Positions 37,037 through 46,160 of a stretch of DNA of 64,000 bases are shown one piece after another. Source of the DNA: Salmonella enterica subsp. enterica serovar Typhimurium str. LT2 (GTDB lineage Bacteria; Pseudomonadota; Gammaproteobacteria; Enterobacterales; Enterobacteriaceae); contig NC_003197.2 in the NCBI RefSeq assembly GCF_000006945.2, positions 434,001 through 498,000 on the forward strand, given 5' to 3'. Each line of letters begins with the position of its first letter. Positions within the stretch are counted from its first letter, which is position 1. The notes beneath the pieces were generated by a model that was not told the DNA's origin, made no database searches, and saw only the letters and a program-made list of their open reading frames with translations. Position numbers and translations under genes: made by a program.

Positions 37037-37507
37037 ATGAACATTATTAAAGCTAACGTTGCAGCCCCTGACGCTCGTGTCGCCATCACTATTGCGCGTT
37101 TCAATCAGTTTATCAACGACAGCCTGCTGGATGGCGCGGTTGATGCCCTGACGCGTATTGGTCAGGTAAAAGATGATAATATTACCGTAGTGTGGGTGCC
37201 TGGCGCCTATGAACTGCCGCTGGCGACCGAAGCGCTGGCGAAAAGCGGTAAATACGACGCCGTGGTTGCGCTGGGAACCGTGATTCGCGGGGGGACTGCG
37301 CACTTTGAATATGTGGCAGGCGGCGCCAGCAATGGCCTGGCAAGCGTTGCCCAGGACAGCGGCGTGCCGGTAGCCTTTGGTGTTCTGACCACCGAGAGTA
37401 TTGAACAAGCCATCGAACGTGCTGGTACAAAAGCCGGTAATAAAGGCGCAGAAGCTGCGCTGACCGCGCTTGAAATGATTAATGTATTGAAAGCCATTAA
37501 GGCCTGA
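37037..37507 (+). CDS. ribH: 6,7-dimethyl-8-ribityllumazine synthase
   Basis: 156 residues. Condenses the RibD pathway product with 3,4-dihydroxy-2-butanone 4-phosphate to make lumazine, the last intermediate before riboflavin; forms hollow 60-subunit shells. Conserved ITIARFNQFINDSLLDGA, VWVPGAYELPLA, ALGTVIRGGTAHFEYV (catalytic His) and PVAFGVLTTESIEQA. I use ATG 37037 (MNIIKANVAAPDARV) with GAAGAGAG upstream; the frame from 36986 adds 17 residues not in the family. Also called ribE in E. coli annotation. Confidence 0.96.
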   Translation: MNIIKANVAAPDARVAITIARFNQFINDSLLDGAVDALTRIGQVKDDNITVVWVPGAYELPLATEALAKSGKYDAVVALGTVIRGGTAHFEYVAGGASNGLASVAQDSGVPVAFGVLTTESIEQAIERAGTKAGNKGAEAALTALEMINVLKAIKA

Positions 37508-37527
37508 TTTTTTGTAAGGGGAATTCC

Positions 37528-37947
37528 GTGAAACCTGCTGCTCGTCGCCGCGCCCGTGAGTGTGCCGTCCAGGCGCTTTACTCCTGGCAGTTGTCCCAGA
37601 ACGACATCGCTGATGTTGAATACCAGTTCCTGGCGGAACAGGACGTAAAAGACGTCGACGTTCTCTATTTCCGTGAACTGCTATCCGGGGTGGCGACTAA
37701 CAGCGCGTACCTGGATGGTTTAATGAAACCGTATCTGTCCCGCCTGCTTGAAGAGCTGGGACAGGTTGAAAAAGCCGTGCTGCGTATTGCGTTGTTTGAG
37801 CTGTCAAAACGCAGCGATGTGCCTTATAAAGTGGCCATCAACGAAGCGATTGAACTGGCGAAAACCTTTGGCGCTGAAGACAGCCACAAATTCGTCAACG
37901 GCGTACTGGATAAAGCAGCTCCGGTGATTCGTCCCAACAAAAAGTGA
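37528..37947 (+). CDS. nusB: Transcription antitermination factor NusB
   Basis: 139 residues, all-helical RNA-binding protein. With NusE (S10) it binds boxA RNA and supports rRNA antitermination. Signature segments RRARECAVQALYSWQLSQND at the N-terminus and YKVAINEAIELAKTFGAEDS near the C-terminus. GTG start at 37528, with AAGGGGAA as ribosome binding site, matching the E. coli gene. It lies 20 bases after ribH. A terminator-like hairpin follows at 37953-38008, before thiL. Confidence 0.97.
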   Translation: MKPAARRRARECAVQALYSWQLSQNDIADVEYQFLAEQDVKDVDVLYFRELLSGVATNSAYLDGLMKPYLSRLLEELGQVEKAVLRIALFELSKRSDVPYKVAINEAIELAKTFGAEDSHKFVNGVLDKAAPVIRPNKK

Positions 37948-37952
37948 TTCAC

Positions 37953-38008
37953 AGGCCGGAAAGATAGCGGGCGCTCGATACCCGCCGTCTCCGGCCTTTT
38001 CTTTTTTT
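37953..38008 (+). terminator. Terminator-like hairpin between nusB and thiL
   Basis: AGGCCGGA and TCCGGCCT are the outer arms, with an inner AGCGGGCG/CCCGC hairpin, followed by TTTTCTTTTTTT. It probably reduces read-through into thiL, which begins 18 bases later. Confidence 0.7.
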
Positions 38009-38025
38009 CTGCTGAGGCATAACGT

Positions 38026-39003
38026 ATGGCATGTGGCGAGTTTTCCCTGATTGCCCGTTATTTTGACCGTGTAAGAAGCTCTCGTCTTGATGTTGAAACC
38101 GGTATTGGCGACGATTGCGCGCTCCTGAATATTCCTGAAAAGCAGACCCTGGCGATCAGTACCGATACGCTGGTGGCGGGCAACCACTTCCTCCCTGATA
38201 TCGATCCTGCCGATCTGGCTTATAAAGCGTTGGCGGTGAATTTAAGCGATCTGGCCGCGATGGGGGCCGACCCGGCCTGGTTAACGCTGGCGTTAACGCT
38301 ACCGGAAGTGGATGAGCCGTGGCTGGAGGCTTTTAGCGACAGCCTGTTTGCGCTATTGAATTACTACGATATGCAGCTCATTGGCGGCGACACCACGCGT
38401 GGACCGCTGTCGATGACGCTGGGTATCCACGGTTATATCCCGGCAGGGCGCGCGCTCAAGCGATCTGGCGCGAAGCCGGGCGACTGGATTTATGTCACCG
38501 GTACGCCGGGCGACAGCGCTGCCGGGCTGGCGGTTTTGCAAAACCGGCTACAGGTGTCGGAGGAGACCGATGCTCACTATTTAATTCAACGGCATTTACG
38601 TCCGACGCCGCGTATTTTACACGGCCAGGCGCTGCGTGACATCGCCAGCGCGGCTATCGATCTTTCCGATGGTCTGATTTCCGATCTGGGGCATATCGTC
38701 AAGGCCAGCGGCTGTGGGGCTAGAGTGGATGTTGATGCGTTGCCAAAATCCGATGCGATGATGCGCCATGTTGATGACGGGCAGGCGCTGCGTTGGGCGC
38801 TTTCCGGCGGCGAAGACTATGAGCTGTGCTTTACGGTGCCGGAACTGAACCGTGGCGCGCTGGATGTCGCCATTGGTCAACTGGGTGTTCCCTTTACCTG
38901 CATAGGCCAAATGAGCGCAGATATTGAAGGGCTGAATTTTGTACGTGACGGAATGCCTGTCACCTTCGACTGGAAAGGATATGACCATTTTGCCACGCCA
39001 TAA
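38026..39003 (+). CDS. thiL: Thiamine-monophosphate kinase ThiL
   Basis: 325 residues. Phosphorylates thiamine monophosphate to the active cofactor thiamine pyrophosphate. AIR synthase-like fold: N-terminal GEFSLIARYF, metal and nucleotide site ETGIGDDCALL, STDTLVAGNHF, NLSDLAAMGADPAW and GGDTTRGP, and the C-terminal SGGEDYELCFTV. Its 3' end overlaps pgpA by 23 bases, so the two are translationally linked. No thi-box riboswitch is visible upstream. Confidence 0.96.
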   Translation: MACGEFSLIARYFDRVRSSRLDVETGIGDDCALLNIPEKQTLAISTDTLVAGNHFLPDIDPADLAYKALAVNLSDLAAMGADPAWLTLALTLPEVDEPWLEAFSDSLFALLNYYDMQLIGGDTTRGPLSMTLGIHGYIPAGRALKRSGAKPGDWIYVTGTPGDSAAGLAVLQNRLQVSEETDAHYLIQRHLRPTPRILHGQALRDIASAAIDLSDGLISDLGHIVKASGCGARVDVDALPKSDAMMRHVDDGQALRWALSGGEDYELCFTVPELNRGALDVAIGQLGVPFTCIGQMSADIEGLNFVRDGMPVTFDWKGYDHFATP

Positions 39004-39496
39004 AGATGTTGCGAAAAGTCGCCTGAATTTGCGCAATCCGTGGCACCTGCTCGCTACCGGCTTTGGCAGCGGGCTGAGCCCCGTGGTGCCGGGCACGATG
39101 GGCTCGCTGGCGGCGATCCCCTTCTGGTATTTGATGACGTTTCTGCCGTGGCAGCTTTATTCGCTGGTCGTGATGTTTGGGATCTGCATTGGCGTTTATC
39201 TTTGCCATCAGACGGCGAAAGATATGGGCGTACACGACCACGGCAGTATTGTCTGGGATGAATTTATCGGTATGTGGATAACGCTAATGGCGTTGCCGAC
39301 GACGGACTGGCAGTGGGTGGCTGCCGGGTTCGTTATTTTCCGCATTCTGGATATGTGGAAACCCTGGCCGATCCGTTGGTTTGATCGCAACGTGCACGGC
39401 GGCATGGGGATTATGATCGATGATATCGTCGCCGGGGTGATATCCGCTGGCATACTGTATTTTATCGGTCATCACTGGCCGCTCGGTATTATTTAA
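38981..39496 (+). CDS. pgpA: Phosphatidylglycerophosphatase A
   Basis: 171-residue inner-membrane enzyme that dephosphorylates phosphatidylglycerophosphate to phosphatidylglycerol. Motifs: GFGSGLSPVVPGTMGSLAAI, DHGSIVWDEFIGMWITL and DIVAGVISAGIL, with three or four membrane segments. The start ATG 38981 (MTILPRHKDVAKSRL) lies inside thiL; GGAAAGGA is just upstream. The open frame from 38939 adds 14 residues not in the family. Last gene of the nrdR-to-pgpA order, followed by REP repeats. Confidence 0.95.
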   Translation: MTILPRHKDVAKSRLNLRNPWHLLATGFGSGLSPVVPGTMGSLAAIPFWYLMTFLPWQLYSLVVMFGICIGVYLCHQTAKDMGVHDHGSIVWDEFIGMWITLMALPTTDWQWVAAGFVIFRILDMWKPWPIRWFDRNVHGGMGIMIDDIVAGVISAGILYFIGHHWPLGII

Positions 39497-39502
39497 AGGG
39501 TT

Positions 39503-39592
39503 TGCCGGATGGCGGCATAAACGCCTTATCCGGCCTGCCCCTGAACAATATGTCGATTTCGCAGGCCCGATAAGCGCCGCGCCATCGGGCAA
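39503..39592. repeat. REP/BIME cluster between pgpA and yajO
   Basis: TTGCCGGATGGCGGC...CCTTATCCGGCC is followed by a diverged GGCCCGATAAGCGCC...GCCATCGGGC copy, giving two inverted REP-like units between converging genes. It probably also forms the 3' ends of both transcripts. Confidence 0.8.
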
Positions 39593-39599
39593 TGGCAGA

Positions 39600-40574
39600 T
39601 TATTTAAATCCCACTACCGGATGCTGTTTGTACGGCGTTTCGAGTTCGGCAATCTGCTCCGGTTTGAGCGTTAAATCAACGGCATTCAGCAACTCATCTA
39701 ACTGTTCTTCACGCGAAGCGCCGATAATCGGCGCGGCGACGCCTCGTTTGCTGAGCAGCCAGCCCAGCGCAACCTGCGCCCGCGTTGCGCCAAGCGCCTC
39801 GCTGACGCCAGCCAGCCGTTCCGCTATTTGCGCATCATTTTTATCGCTTTCATCGTATAAATTTTTACCCACGTCATCCGAGACCAGGCGGGCCGTGGTT
39901 TCTCCCCAGGGGCGAGTTAAGCGCCCGCGCGCCAGCGGACTCCACGGAATCACGGCAACGCCTTCCTGCCAGCACAGCGGTAGCATCTCACGCTCTTCCT
40001 CGCGGTAGATCAGGTTATAGTGATCCTGCATGGTGACAAACGGCGCCCAGCCGTGTTGTTTTTGTAGCGCCAGCGCCTGGGCAAATTGTGAGGCGTGCAT
40101 TGAGGAAGCGCCGATATAGCGGGCTTTACCCGCCTTTACCACGTCGTTTAGCGCTTCCAGAGTTTCTTCTATCGGCGTGGTGTAATCCCAGCGGTGGATT
40201 TGCAGGATATCGACATACTCCATTCCCAGACGGGCGAGGCTATCGTCAATAGAGCGCAGGATTTGTGCGCGGGACAATCCTTCCGGCAGATCGCCGACGC
40301 GATGGAAGACTTTCGTCGCTACCACCACCTCGTCGCGCCGGGCAAAATCACGCAGCGCGCGACCGACAATCTCTTCGCTGCTGCCGTCGGAGTAGCTGTT
40401 GGCGGTATCAAAAAAGTTAATGCCGCCCTCAAGAGCGCGCTTGATGATGGGACGGCTGCTCTCTTCGGGAAGCGTCCAGGCGTGATTGCCGCGACTTGGC
40501 TCGCCGAATGTCATACAGCCCAGACAAAGGCGGGATACCCGAAGATCTGTATTTCCTAACGTGTTGTATTGCAT
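39600..40574 (-). CDS. yajO: Aldo-keto reductase YajO
   Basis: 324-residue NADP-dependent aldo/keto reductase (TIM barrel). N-terminal MQYNTLGNTDLRVSRLCLGC, catalytic FFDTANSY (Asp, Tyr) and VVATKVFH (Lys), and NADP-binding SREEQLDELL near the C-terminus. In E. coli YajO has been linked to sugar-phosphate turnover feeding 1-deoxyxylulose phosphate. That is of interest because dxs lies just upstream on the same strand, 56 bases away. Start ATG 40572-40574; the frame runs 16 codons further without family support. Confidence 0.93.
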   Translation of the reverse strand: MQYNTLGNTDLRVSRLCLGCMTFGEPSRGNHAWTLPEESSRPIIKRALEGGINFFDTANSYSDGSSEEIVGRALRDFARRDEVVVATKVFHRVGDLPEGLSRAQILRSIDDSLARLGMEYVDILQIHRWDYTTPIEETLEALNDVVKAGKARYIGASSMHASQFAQALALQKQHGWAPFVTMQDHYNLIYREEEREMLPLCWQEGVAVIPWSPLARGRLTRPWGETTARLVSDDVGKNLYDESDKNDAQIAERLAGVSEALGATRAQVALGWLLSKRGVAAPIIGASREEQLDELLNAVDLTLKPEQIAELETPYKQHPVVGFK

Positions 40575-40630
40575 GACTCCGCTCCTGTTATACCCGTCAC
40601 TCTTCAAGCATAGCAGGAGCAAAGAGGGGA

Positions 40631-42493
40631 TTATGCCAGCCAGGCCTTGATTTTGGCTTCAATGCCTGCGGCGTCAAGCCCCAGTTCCGCGCGGGCTTCT
40701 TCCTGCGTTCCTTGCGGGATAAAGAAATCCGGAAGACCGATATTCAGCACAGGTACAGGTTTACGATGGGCCATTAGCACTTCGTTTACGCCGCTGCCAG
40801 CGCCGCCCATAATGGCGTTTTCTTCCAGCGTCACCAGCGCGTCATGCTGCGCGGCCATCTCCAGAATTAACGTGTCGTCCAGCGGCTTAACAAAGCGCAT
40901 GTCGACCAGCGTGGCGTTCAGCGCTTCGGCGACTTTCGCCGCCTCAGGCATTAAGGTGCCAAAGTTCAGAATCGCCAGTTTTTCGCCATGACGCTTCACA
41001 AGGCCTTTACCAATAGGCAGTTTTTCCAGCGGGGTTAGCGCCACGCCCTGCGCATTACCGCGTGGATAACGTACTGCCGTCGGGCCGTCGTTATAGTGAT
41101 ACCCGGTAAATAACATCTGGCGACATTCGTTTTCGTCGCTTGGCGTCATGATCACCATATCCGGGATGCAGCGCAGATAGGAGAGATCGAACGCGCCCTG
41201 GTGTGTTTGTCCATCCGCGCCAACGATACCGGCGCGATCGATGGCGAACATGACCGGCAGTTTCTGGATAGCGACGTCATGGATGACCTGATCGTAGGCG
41301 CGTTGCAGGAAAGTAGAGTAGATCGCCACGACGGGCTTATAGCCGCCAATCGCCAGACCTGCGGCGAAGGTGACGGCATGCTGCTCGGCGATGGCGACGT
41401 CAAAATAGCGATCCGGGAATTTACGTGAAAATTCCACCATGCCGGAACCTTCGCGCATTGCCGGGGTGATCGCCATCAGCTTGCTGTCTTTGGCGGCGGT
41501 TTCACACAGCCAGTCACCGAAGATTTTTGAATAACCGGGCAGACCGCCGCTGCTTTTCGGCAAACATCCGCTGGAGGGATCAAATTTAGGCACCGCATGG
41601 AAAGTGATCGGATCTTTTTCCGCGGGCTCATAGCCGCGGCCTTTCTTGGTCATGATATGCAGGAACTGCGGCCCTTTCAGGTCGCGCATGTTCTTCAATG
41701 TGCTGATAAGCCCCATGACATCGTGACCATCGACCGGCCCGATGTAGTTAAAGCCCAGCTCTTCGAACAGTGTGCCCGGCACAACCATGCCTTTAATATG
41801 TTCTTCGGTACGCTTGAGCAGTTCTTTAATTGGCGGTACGCCGGAGAAGACCTTTTTTCCGCCTTCGCGCAGAGAAGAGTAAAGCTTACCGGAAAGTAGC
41901 TGCGCCAGATGGTTGTTGAGCGCGCCGACGTTTTCCGAAATCGACATTTCATTGTCGTTCAGAATGACCAGCATGTCGGGCCGGATATCGCCTGCGTGAT
42001 TCATTGCTTCAAACGCCATACCGGCGGTGATGGCGCCGTCGCCAATCACACAGACGGTGCGGCGATCTTTGCCTTCTTTCTCCGCCGCCACGGCAATACC
42101 GATACCGGCGCTGATGGAGGTGGAGGAATGCCCAACGCTCAGCACATCGTATTCGCTTTCTCCGCGCCACGGGAACGGGTGCAGACCGCCTTTCTGGCGA
42201 ATGGTGCCGATTTTGTCGCGACGACCGGTAAGGATTTTATGTGGATAAGCCTGGTGTCCAACATCCCAGATTAGCTGGTCAAACGGGGTGTTGTAGACAT
42301 AATGCAGCGCCACGGTAAGTTCTACCGTGCCCAGCCCGGAAGCGAAATGCCCGCTGGAACGGCTTACGCTGTCGAGTAAGTAGCGGCGTAGCTCGTCGCA
42401 GAGTTTCGGCAGACTCTCTTTCGGTAACAGTCGTAACTCCTGGGTGGAGTCGACCAATGCCAGGGTAGGGTATTTGGCTATATCAAAACTCAT
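40631..42493 (-). CDS. dxs: 1-deoxy-D-xylulose-5-phosphate synthase
   Basis: 620 residues. First step of the MEP isoprenoid pathway: thiamine pyrophosphate-dependent condensation of pyruvate and glyceraldehyde 3-phosphate. Thiamine site VIGDGAITAGMAFEAMNHAG and NDNEMSISENVG in the N-terminal domain. Pyrimidine domain AIAEQHAVTFAAGLA with its catalytic Glu, then the transketolase C-terminal domain. ispA ends 24 bases upstream. The order xseB-ispA-dxs-yajO on one strand suggests a single operon supplying isoprenoid precursors. Confidence 0.98.
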   Translation of the reverse strand: MSFDIAKYPTLALVDSTQELRLLPKESLPKLCDELRRYLLDSVSRSSGHFASGLGTVELTVALHYVYNTPFDQLIWDVGHQAYPHKILTGRRDKIGTIRQKGGLHPFPWRGESEYDVLSVGHSSTSISAGIGIAVAAEKEGKDRRTVCVIGDGAITAGMAFEAMNHAGDIRPDMLVILNDNEMSISENVGALNNHLAQLLSGKLYSSLREGGKKVFSGVPPIKELLKRTEEHIKGMVVPGTLFEELGFNYIGPVDGHDVMGLISTLKNMRDLKGPQFLHIMTKKGRGYEPAEKDPITFHAVPKFDPSSGCLPKSSGGLPGYSKIFGDWLCETAAKDSKLMAITPAMREGSGMVEFSRKFPDRYFDVAIAEQHAVTFAAGLAIGGYKPVVAIYSTFLQRAYDQVIHDVAIQKLPVMFAIDRAGIVGADGQTHQGAFDLSYLRCIPDMVIMTPSDENECRQMLFTGYHYNDGPTAVRYPRGNAQGVALTPLEKLPIGKGLVKRHGEKLAILNFGTLMPEAAKVAEALNATLVDMRFVKPLDDTLILEMAAQHDALVTLEENAIMGGAGSGVNEVLMAHRKPVPVLNIGLPDFFIPQGTQEEARAELGLDAAGIEAKIKAWLA

Positions 42494-42516
42494 CGCAAGC
42501 TCATTGGATATGGGGT

Positions 42517-43416
42517 TTATTTATCACGCTGGATTATGTAGTTCGCTAGCGCTTCCAGTGCCGAGGTGTCCAGTGATTGCGCGGCCAGCTGATGTAACGA
42601 CTGACGGGCGTCCTCTATCAGGTCCCGGGCTTTATTCCGGGCTTGCTCAAGACCCAGAAGTGCAGGGTAGGTACTTTTGCCAAGCTGCTGGTCTGCGCCC
42701 TGACGTTTACCTAACGTTGCAGTATCGCCCACCACATCCAGAATGTCATCCTGAACCTGGAAGGCAAGGCCGATACTCTCTGCATAGCGGTCAAGTATCG
42801 GCAGAGTATTCCGTCCTTTATCGCCCGCGCTCAATGCGCCAAGTCTAACGGCGGCGCGAATGAGCGCGCCGGTCTTATGGCGATGAATGCGTTCCAGCGC
42901 GTCCAGAGTGATCCGCTGGCCTTCTGCCGCCAGATCCAATGCCTGACCGCCGCACATACCGGCGATACCGCTGGCGTTTGCCAGTTCGGCGATCATCGCG
43001 ATACGATCGCGATCGGCGACTTCCGGCATCGGCGCGTCGCTGATAATGGCAAACGCCAGCGTCTGCAACGCGTCTCCCGCCAGGATTGCGTTGGCTTCGC
43101 CAAATTTAATATGGCAAGTCGGCAGGCCGCGACGCAAATCGTCATCGTCCATTGCTGGCAGGTCGTCATGGATCAGCGAATAGGCATGAATGCATTCGAC
43201 CGCCGCAGCTGGCGCATCCAGCGTTGCCGTACTGACGCCAAACATTTGACCGGTGGCGTAAACCAGAAATGGCCGCAGGCGTTTACCGCCTAATAATGCG
43301 CCATACTGCATGGCTTCGACCACGGGAGTGTTCTGAAAGGGCAGTGGCGCGATAAAACGGCTCAGCGCCTGATTCGCTTGCGTTACGCAAGCCTGTAGCT
43401 GCTGCGTAAAGTCCAT
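42517..43416 (-). CDS. ispA: Farnesyl diphosphate synthase
   Basis: 299 residues. Adds two isopentenyl units to dimethylallyl diphosphate in sequence, making farnesyl diphosphate for quinones, undecaprenol and heme O. First aspartate-rich motif HDDLPAMDDDDLRRG and second QVQDDILDVVGD, plus GGKRLRPFLVY near residue 45. The ATG at 43414-43416 directly abuts the xseB stop (43417), so the genes are coupled. Farnesyl diphosphate is also the substrate of CyoE at the far end of this window. Confidence 0.97.
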   Translation of the reverse strand: MDFTQQLQACVTQANQALSRFIAPLPFQNTPVVEAMQYGALLGGKRLRPFLVYATGQMFGVSTATLDAPAAAVECIHAYSLIHDDLPAMDDDDLRRGLPTCHIKFGEANAILAGDALQTLAFAIISDAPMPEVADRDRIAMIAELANASGIAGMCGGQALDLAAEGQRITLDALERIHRHKTGALIRAAVRLGALSAGDKGRNTLPILDRYAESIGLAFQVQDDILDVVGDTATLGKRQGADQQLGKSTYPALLGLEQARNKARDLIEDARQSLHQLAAQSLDTSALEALANYIIQRDK

Positions 43417-43659
43417 TTACTCATTATCCGCGATAAAAGGCTCAGGTGAAGCCTCTTCATTATCAGACAGCAAAATTTGCACGCGCTGTTCCGCCTGCTG
43501 CAGTTTTGCCTGCCCCTGACGCGCCAGTTGTACGCCGCGCTCGAATTCATTCAGCGCGTCTTCCAGCGGCAAATCGCCGCTTTCCAGGCGGGTAACAATA
43601 TGTTCCAGCTCGCTCAGCGCAGTTTCAAAGCTGGCGGGCGCCTCATTTTTCTTCGGCAT
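43417..43659 (-). CDS. xseB: Exodeoxyribonuclease VII small subunit
   Basis: 80 residues, helical. Partner of XseA in exonuclease VII, which degrades single-stranded DNA from both ends. The typical sequence [20 protein letters not shown] and [20 protein letters not shown] forms a helical hairpin, followed by an acidic tail. First gene of the xseB-ispA-dxs unit. The 209-base gap to thiI (43660-43868) holds divergent promoters and a GCAGCC...GGCTGC inverted repeat near 43794-43814. Confidence 0.95.
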
Positions 43660-43868
43660 GATGACTGTTTGACTCTCTGTAATGGCAGTACAAGTCTATG
43701 GTAACGGACTCACACTGATAAGCAAATAACGCGCAATGGTAAGGGGAAATGCGCAAGATGTCCGTGATAGTGATATACTTCCGCGCCTGGATGCAGCCGT
43801 AGGTATGGGCTGCTGTACTATTTCTCCACGACAAGCCTTAGATAGCTTGCTAAAGAACCATTGCCGCC

Positions 43869-45317
43869 ATGAAGTTTATCATTAAATTGTTCCCGGAAAT
43901 CACTATCAAAAGCCAATCTGTGCGTTTGCGCTTTATAAAAATTTTAACCGGGAACATCCGTAACGTTTTAAAGCACTACGATGAGACCCTCGCGGTTGTC
44001 CGTCACTGGGATAACATTGAAGTTCGCGCCAAAGATGAAAACCAGCGTCTGGTGATTCGCGACGCGCTGACCCGCATCCCGGGGATTCACCATATTCTTG
44101 AAGTCGAAGATGTGCCGTTCACCGATATGCACGACATTTTCGAGAAAGCGTTGGCGCAGTATCGCGAACAGCTTGAAGGCAAAACCTTCTGCGTGCGGGT
44201 AAAACGTCGCGGTAAGCATGAGTTTAGCTCCATTGAAGTGGAGCGCTATGTTGGCGGCGGATTAAATCAGCATATTGAATCGGCGCGCGTGAAGCTCACT
44301 AACCCGGATGTGACGGTGCATCTGGAAGTGGAAGATGATCGCCTGCTGCTGATCAAAGGGCGTTATGAAGGTATTGGCGGTTTCCCGATTGGCACCCAGG
44401 AAGATGTGCTGTCGCTGATCTCCGGCGGTTTTGACTCCGGCGTCTCCAGCTATATGCTGATGCGTCGCGGCTGTCGCGTACACTACTGCTTCTTTAACCT
44501 TGGCGGCGCGGCGCATGAAATCGGCGTTCGCCAGGTGGCGCATTACCTGTGGAACCGCTTTGGCAGCTCCCATCGCGTGCGTTTTGTGGCGATTAACTTC
44601 GAACCGGTGGTCGGCGAGATTCTGGAGAAAGTTGACGACGGCCAGATGGGCGTGGTGCTCAAACGTATGATGGTACGCGCGGCGTCGAAAGTGGCGGAAC
44701 GTTACGGCGTACAGGCGCTGGTGACCGGCGAAGCGCTGGGCCAGGTATCCAGCCAGACGCTAACCAATTTGCGCTTGATCGATAACGTGTCTGACACGCT
44801 GATCTTGCGCCCGCTGATCTCTTACGATAAAGAGCACATTATCAACCTGGCGCGCCAGATTGGTACGGAAGATTTTGCCCGTACGATGCCTGAATACTGT
44901 GGCGTGATTTCAAAAAGTCCGACGGTGAAAGCCATTAAAGCGAAAATTGAAGCCGAAGAAGAAAACTTCGACTTCAGTATTCTCGATAAGGTGGTAGAAG
45001 AAGCGAACAACGTCGATATTCGTGAAATCGCCCAGCAGACCCAGCAGGAGGTGGTGGAAGTAGAAACCGTGAGCGGTTTCGGCCCGAACGACGTGATTCT
45101 GGATATCCGTTCTGTGGATGAACAGGATGACAAGCCGCTGAAAGTGGAAGGTGTGGACGTCGTTTCGCTGCCTTTCTACAAGCTGAGCACTAAATTTGGC
45201 GATCTCGATCAGAGTAAAACCTGGCTGCTATGGTGCGAACGTGGCGTAATGAGTCGCCTGCAGGCGCTCTATCTGCGCGAGCAGGGGTTTGCCAATGTGA
45301 AGGTGTATCGTCCGTAA
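43869..45317 (+). CDS. thiI: tRNA 4-thiouridine / thiazole sulfurtransferase ThiI
   Basis: 482 residues. Transfers sulfur from IscS to tRNA uridine-8 and to ThiS for thiazole synthesis. N-terminal ferredoxin-like and THUMP domains (about 1-165), PP-loop ATPase motif SLISGGFDSGVSSYM (about 178-192), and a C-terminal rhodanese domain. Both functional cysteines are present: Cys344 (MPEYCGVI) and the persulfide Cys456 (LLWCERGVMSR). Start ATG 43869 after a weak ribosome binding site. It ends at a REP-like hairpin, beyond which the phn cluster is inserted relative to K-12. Confidence 0.97.
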   Translation: MKFIIKLFPEITIKSQSVRLRFIKILTGNIRNVLKHYDETLAVVRHWDNIEVRAKDENQRLVIRDALTRIPGIHHILEVEDVPFTDMHDIFEKALAQYREQLEGKTFCVRVKRRGKHEFSSIEVERYVGGGLNQHIESARVKLTNPDVTVHLEVEDDRLLLIKGRYEGIGGFPIGTQEDVLSLISGGFDSGVSSYMLMRRGCRVHYCFFNLGGAAHEIGVRQVAHYLWNRFGSSHRVRFVAINFEPVVGEILEKVDDGQMGVVLKRMMVRAASKVAERYGVQALVTGEALGQVSSQTLTNLRLIDNVSDTLILRPLISYDKEHIINLARQIGTEDFARTMPEYCGVISKSPTVKAIKAKIEAEEENFDFSILDKVVEEANNVDIREIAQQTQQEVVEVETVSGFGPNDVILDIRSVDEQDDKPLKVEGVDVVSLPFYKLSTKFGDLDQSKTWLLWCERGVMSRLQALYLREQGFANVKVYRP

Positions 45318-45324
45318 TTCCTTT

Positions 45325-45352
45325 GCCGGGTGGCGGCTATGTCCTACCCGGC
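45325..45352. repeat. REP-like hairpin between thiI and phnV
   Basis: GCCGGG...CCCGGC arms with a TGGCGGC core form a single REP-like unit between the converging genes, at the left edge of the phn insert. Confidence 0.65.
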
Positions 45353-45360
45353 CTATCGTT

Positions 45361-46158
45361 TTATTTCTGCCCCAACCGTTTTGCAATGCGCTCCAGCTTC
45401 ATCATCAGCAGCAGCGTAATGGCCACCAGCACAATGGTCAGCGCCGCGCCGTCGGCGATATTTCCACGGTCGGTCAAGCTAAAGATAGCCACCGGCAGCG
45501 TCGTCCAGCCCGGCGGATAAATCATCATCGTCGCGCCCAACTCCCCCATGGAGAGCGATAAACTCAGCGCCAGCGCTGACATCATCCACGGCATCAATAA
45601 CGGCAACGTCACGTGACGCAGACGATACCAGGGCGATGCCCCCAGACTCGACGCGACGTTTTCAATATCGGCGGAAATTCGCGCCAGTCCGGTCGACACG
45701 TTACTGAAGGTAAAGGCGGAAATCAGCACAAAGTGCGCTGTCAGCACAATCCATAGGGTGCCGTTCATTTGCAATGGCCCCTGGCTGAAAGCAACCAGAA
45801 TGCCCAGGCCCACGGACACTGACGGAATCGCACTCGGCAGATAGAACACCATACTTAACCATTTCTGCGTTTTCACCCCATATTGACGCAGCGCCAGCGC
45901 CGCCCAAACGCCGCAAAGCAGCGCAAACAGGCTGGCGCAAAAGCCAATCGTGAGGCTGGCAAGTAGGGCATCCCATGCCGCACCGTGCAGAGCGTTAACA
46001 AAGTGGTTCAGCGTGAAGCCACTCGGCAGAATACCGTTCCACTGCTGGCTAAGGCTGGACATCAGAATCACCGCCAGCGGCAGGAAAAAGAACACGATAA
46101 ACAGTACGCTAGCCACAACGCCCGCCGCTGCGCGTCCTTTAGGTGACCAAATTAGCAT
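45361..46158 (-). CDS. phnV: 2-aminoethylphosphonate ABC transporter permease PhnV
   Basis: 265-residue inner-membrane permease with six predicted helices and the EAA loop (VASSLGASPWYRLRHVTLPL). Second permease of the Salmonella 2-aminoethylphosphonate importer. It lies 2 bases after phnU and is the last gene of phnSTUV. The C-terminus (MMKLERIAKRLGQK) is basic and cytoplasmic. Identification rests on gene order with phnW/phnX and on general permease features. Confidence 0.9.
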   Translation of the reverse strand: MLIWSPKGRAAAGVVASVLFIVFFFLPLAVILMSSLSQQWNGILPSGFTLNHFVNALHGAAWDALLASLTIGFCASLFALLCGVWAALALRQYGVKTQKWLSMVFYLPSAIPSVSVGLGILVAFSQGPLQMNGTLWIVLTAHFVLISAFTFSNVSTGLARISADIENVASSLGASPWYRLRHVTLPLLMPWMMSALALSLSLSMGELGATMMIYPPGWTTLPVAIFSLTDRGNIADGAALTIVLVAITLLLMMKLERIAKRLGQK

Positions 46159-46160
46159 GG

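Noticed and set aside
38009..38025. Thiamine riboswitch before thiL
   Set aside because: The space between the nusB hairpin and thiL is too short, and no THI-box sequence is present near thiI either.
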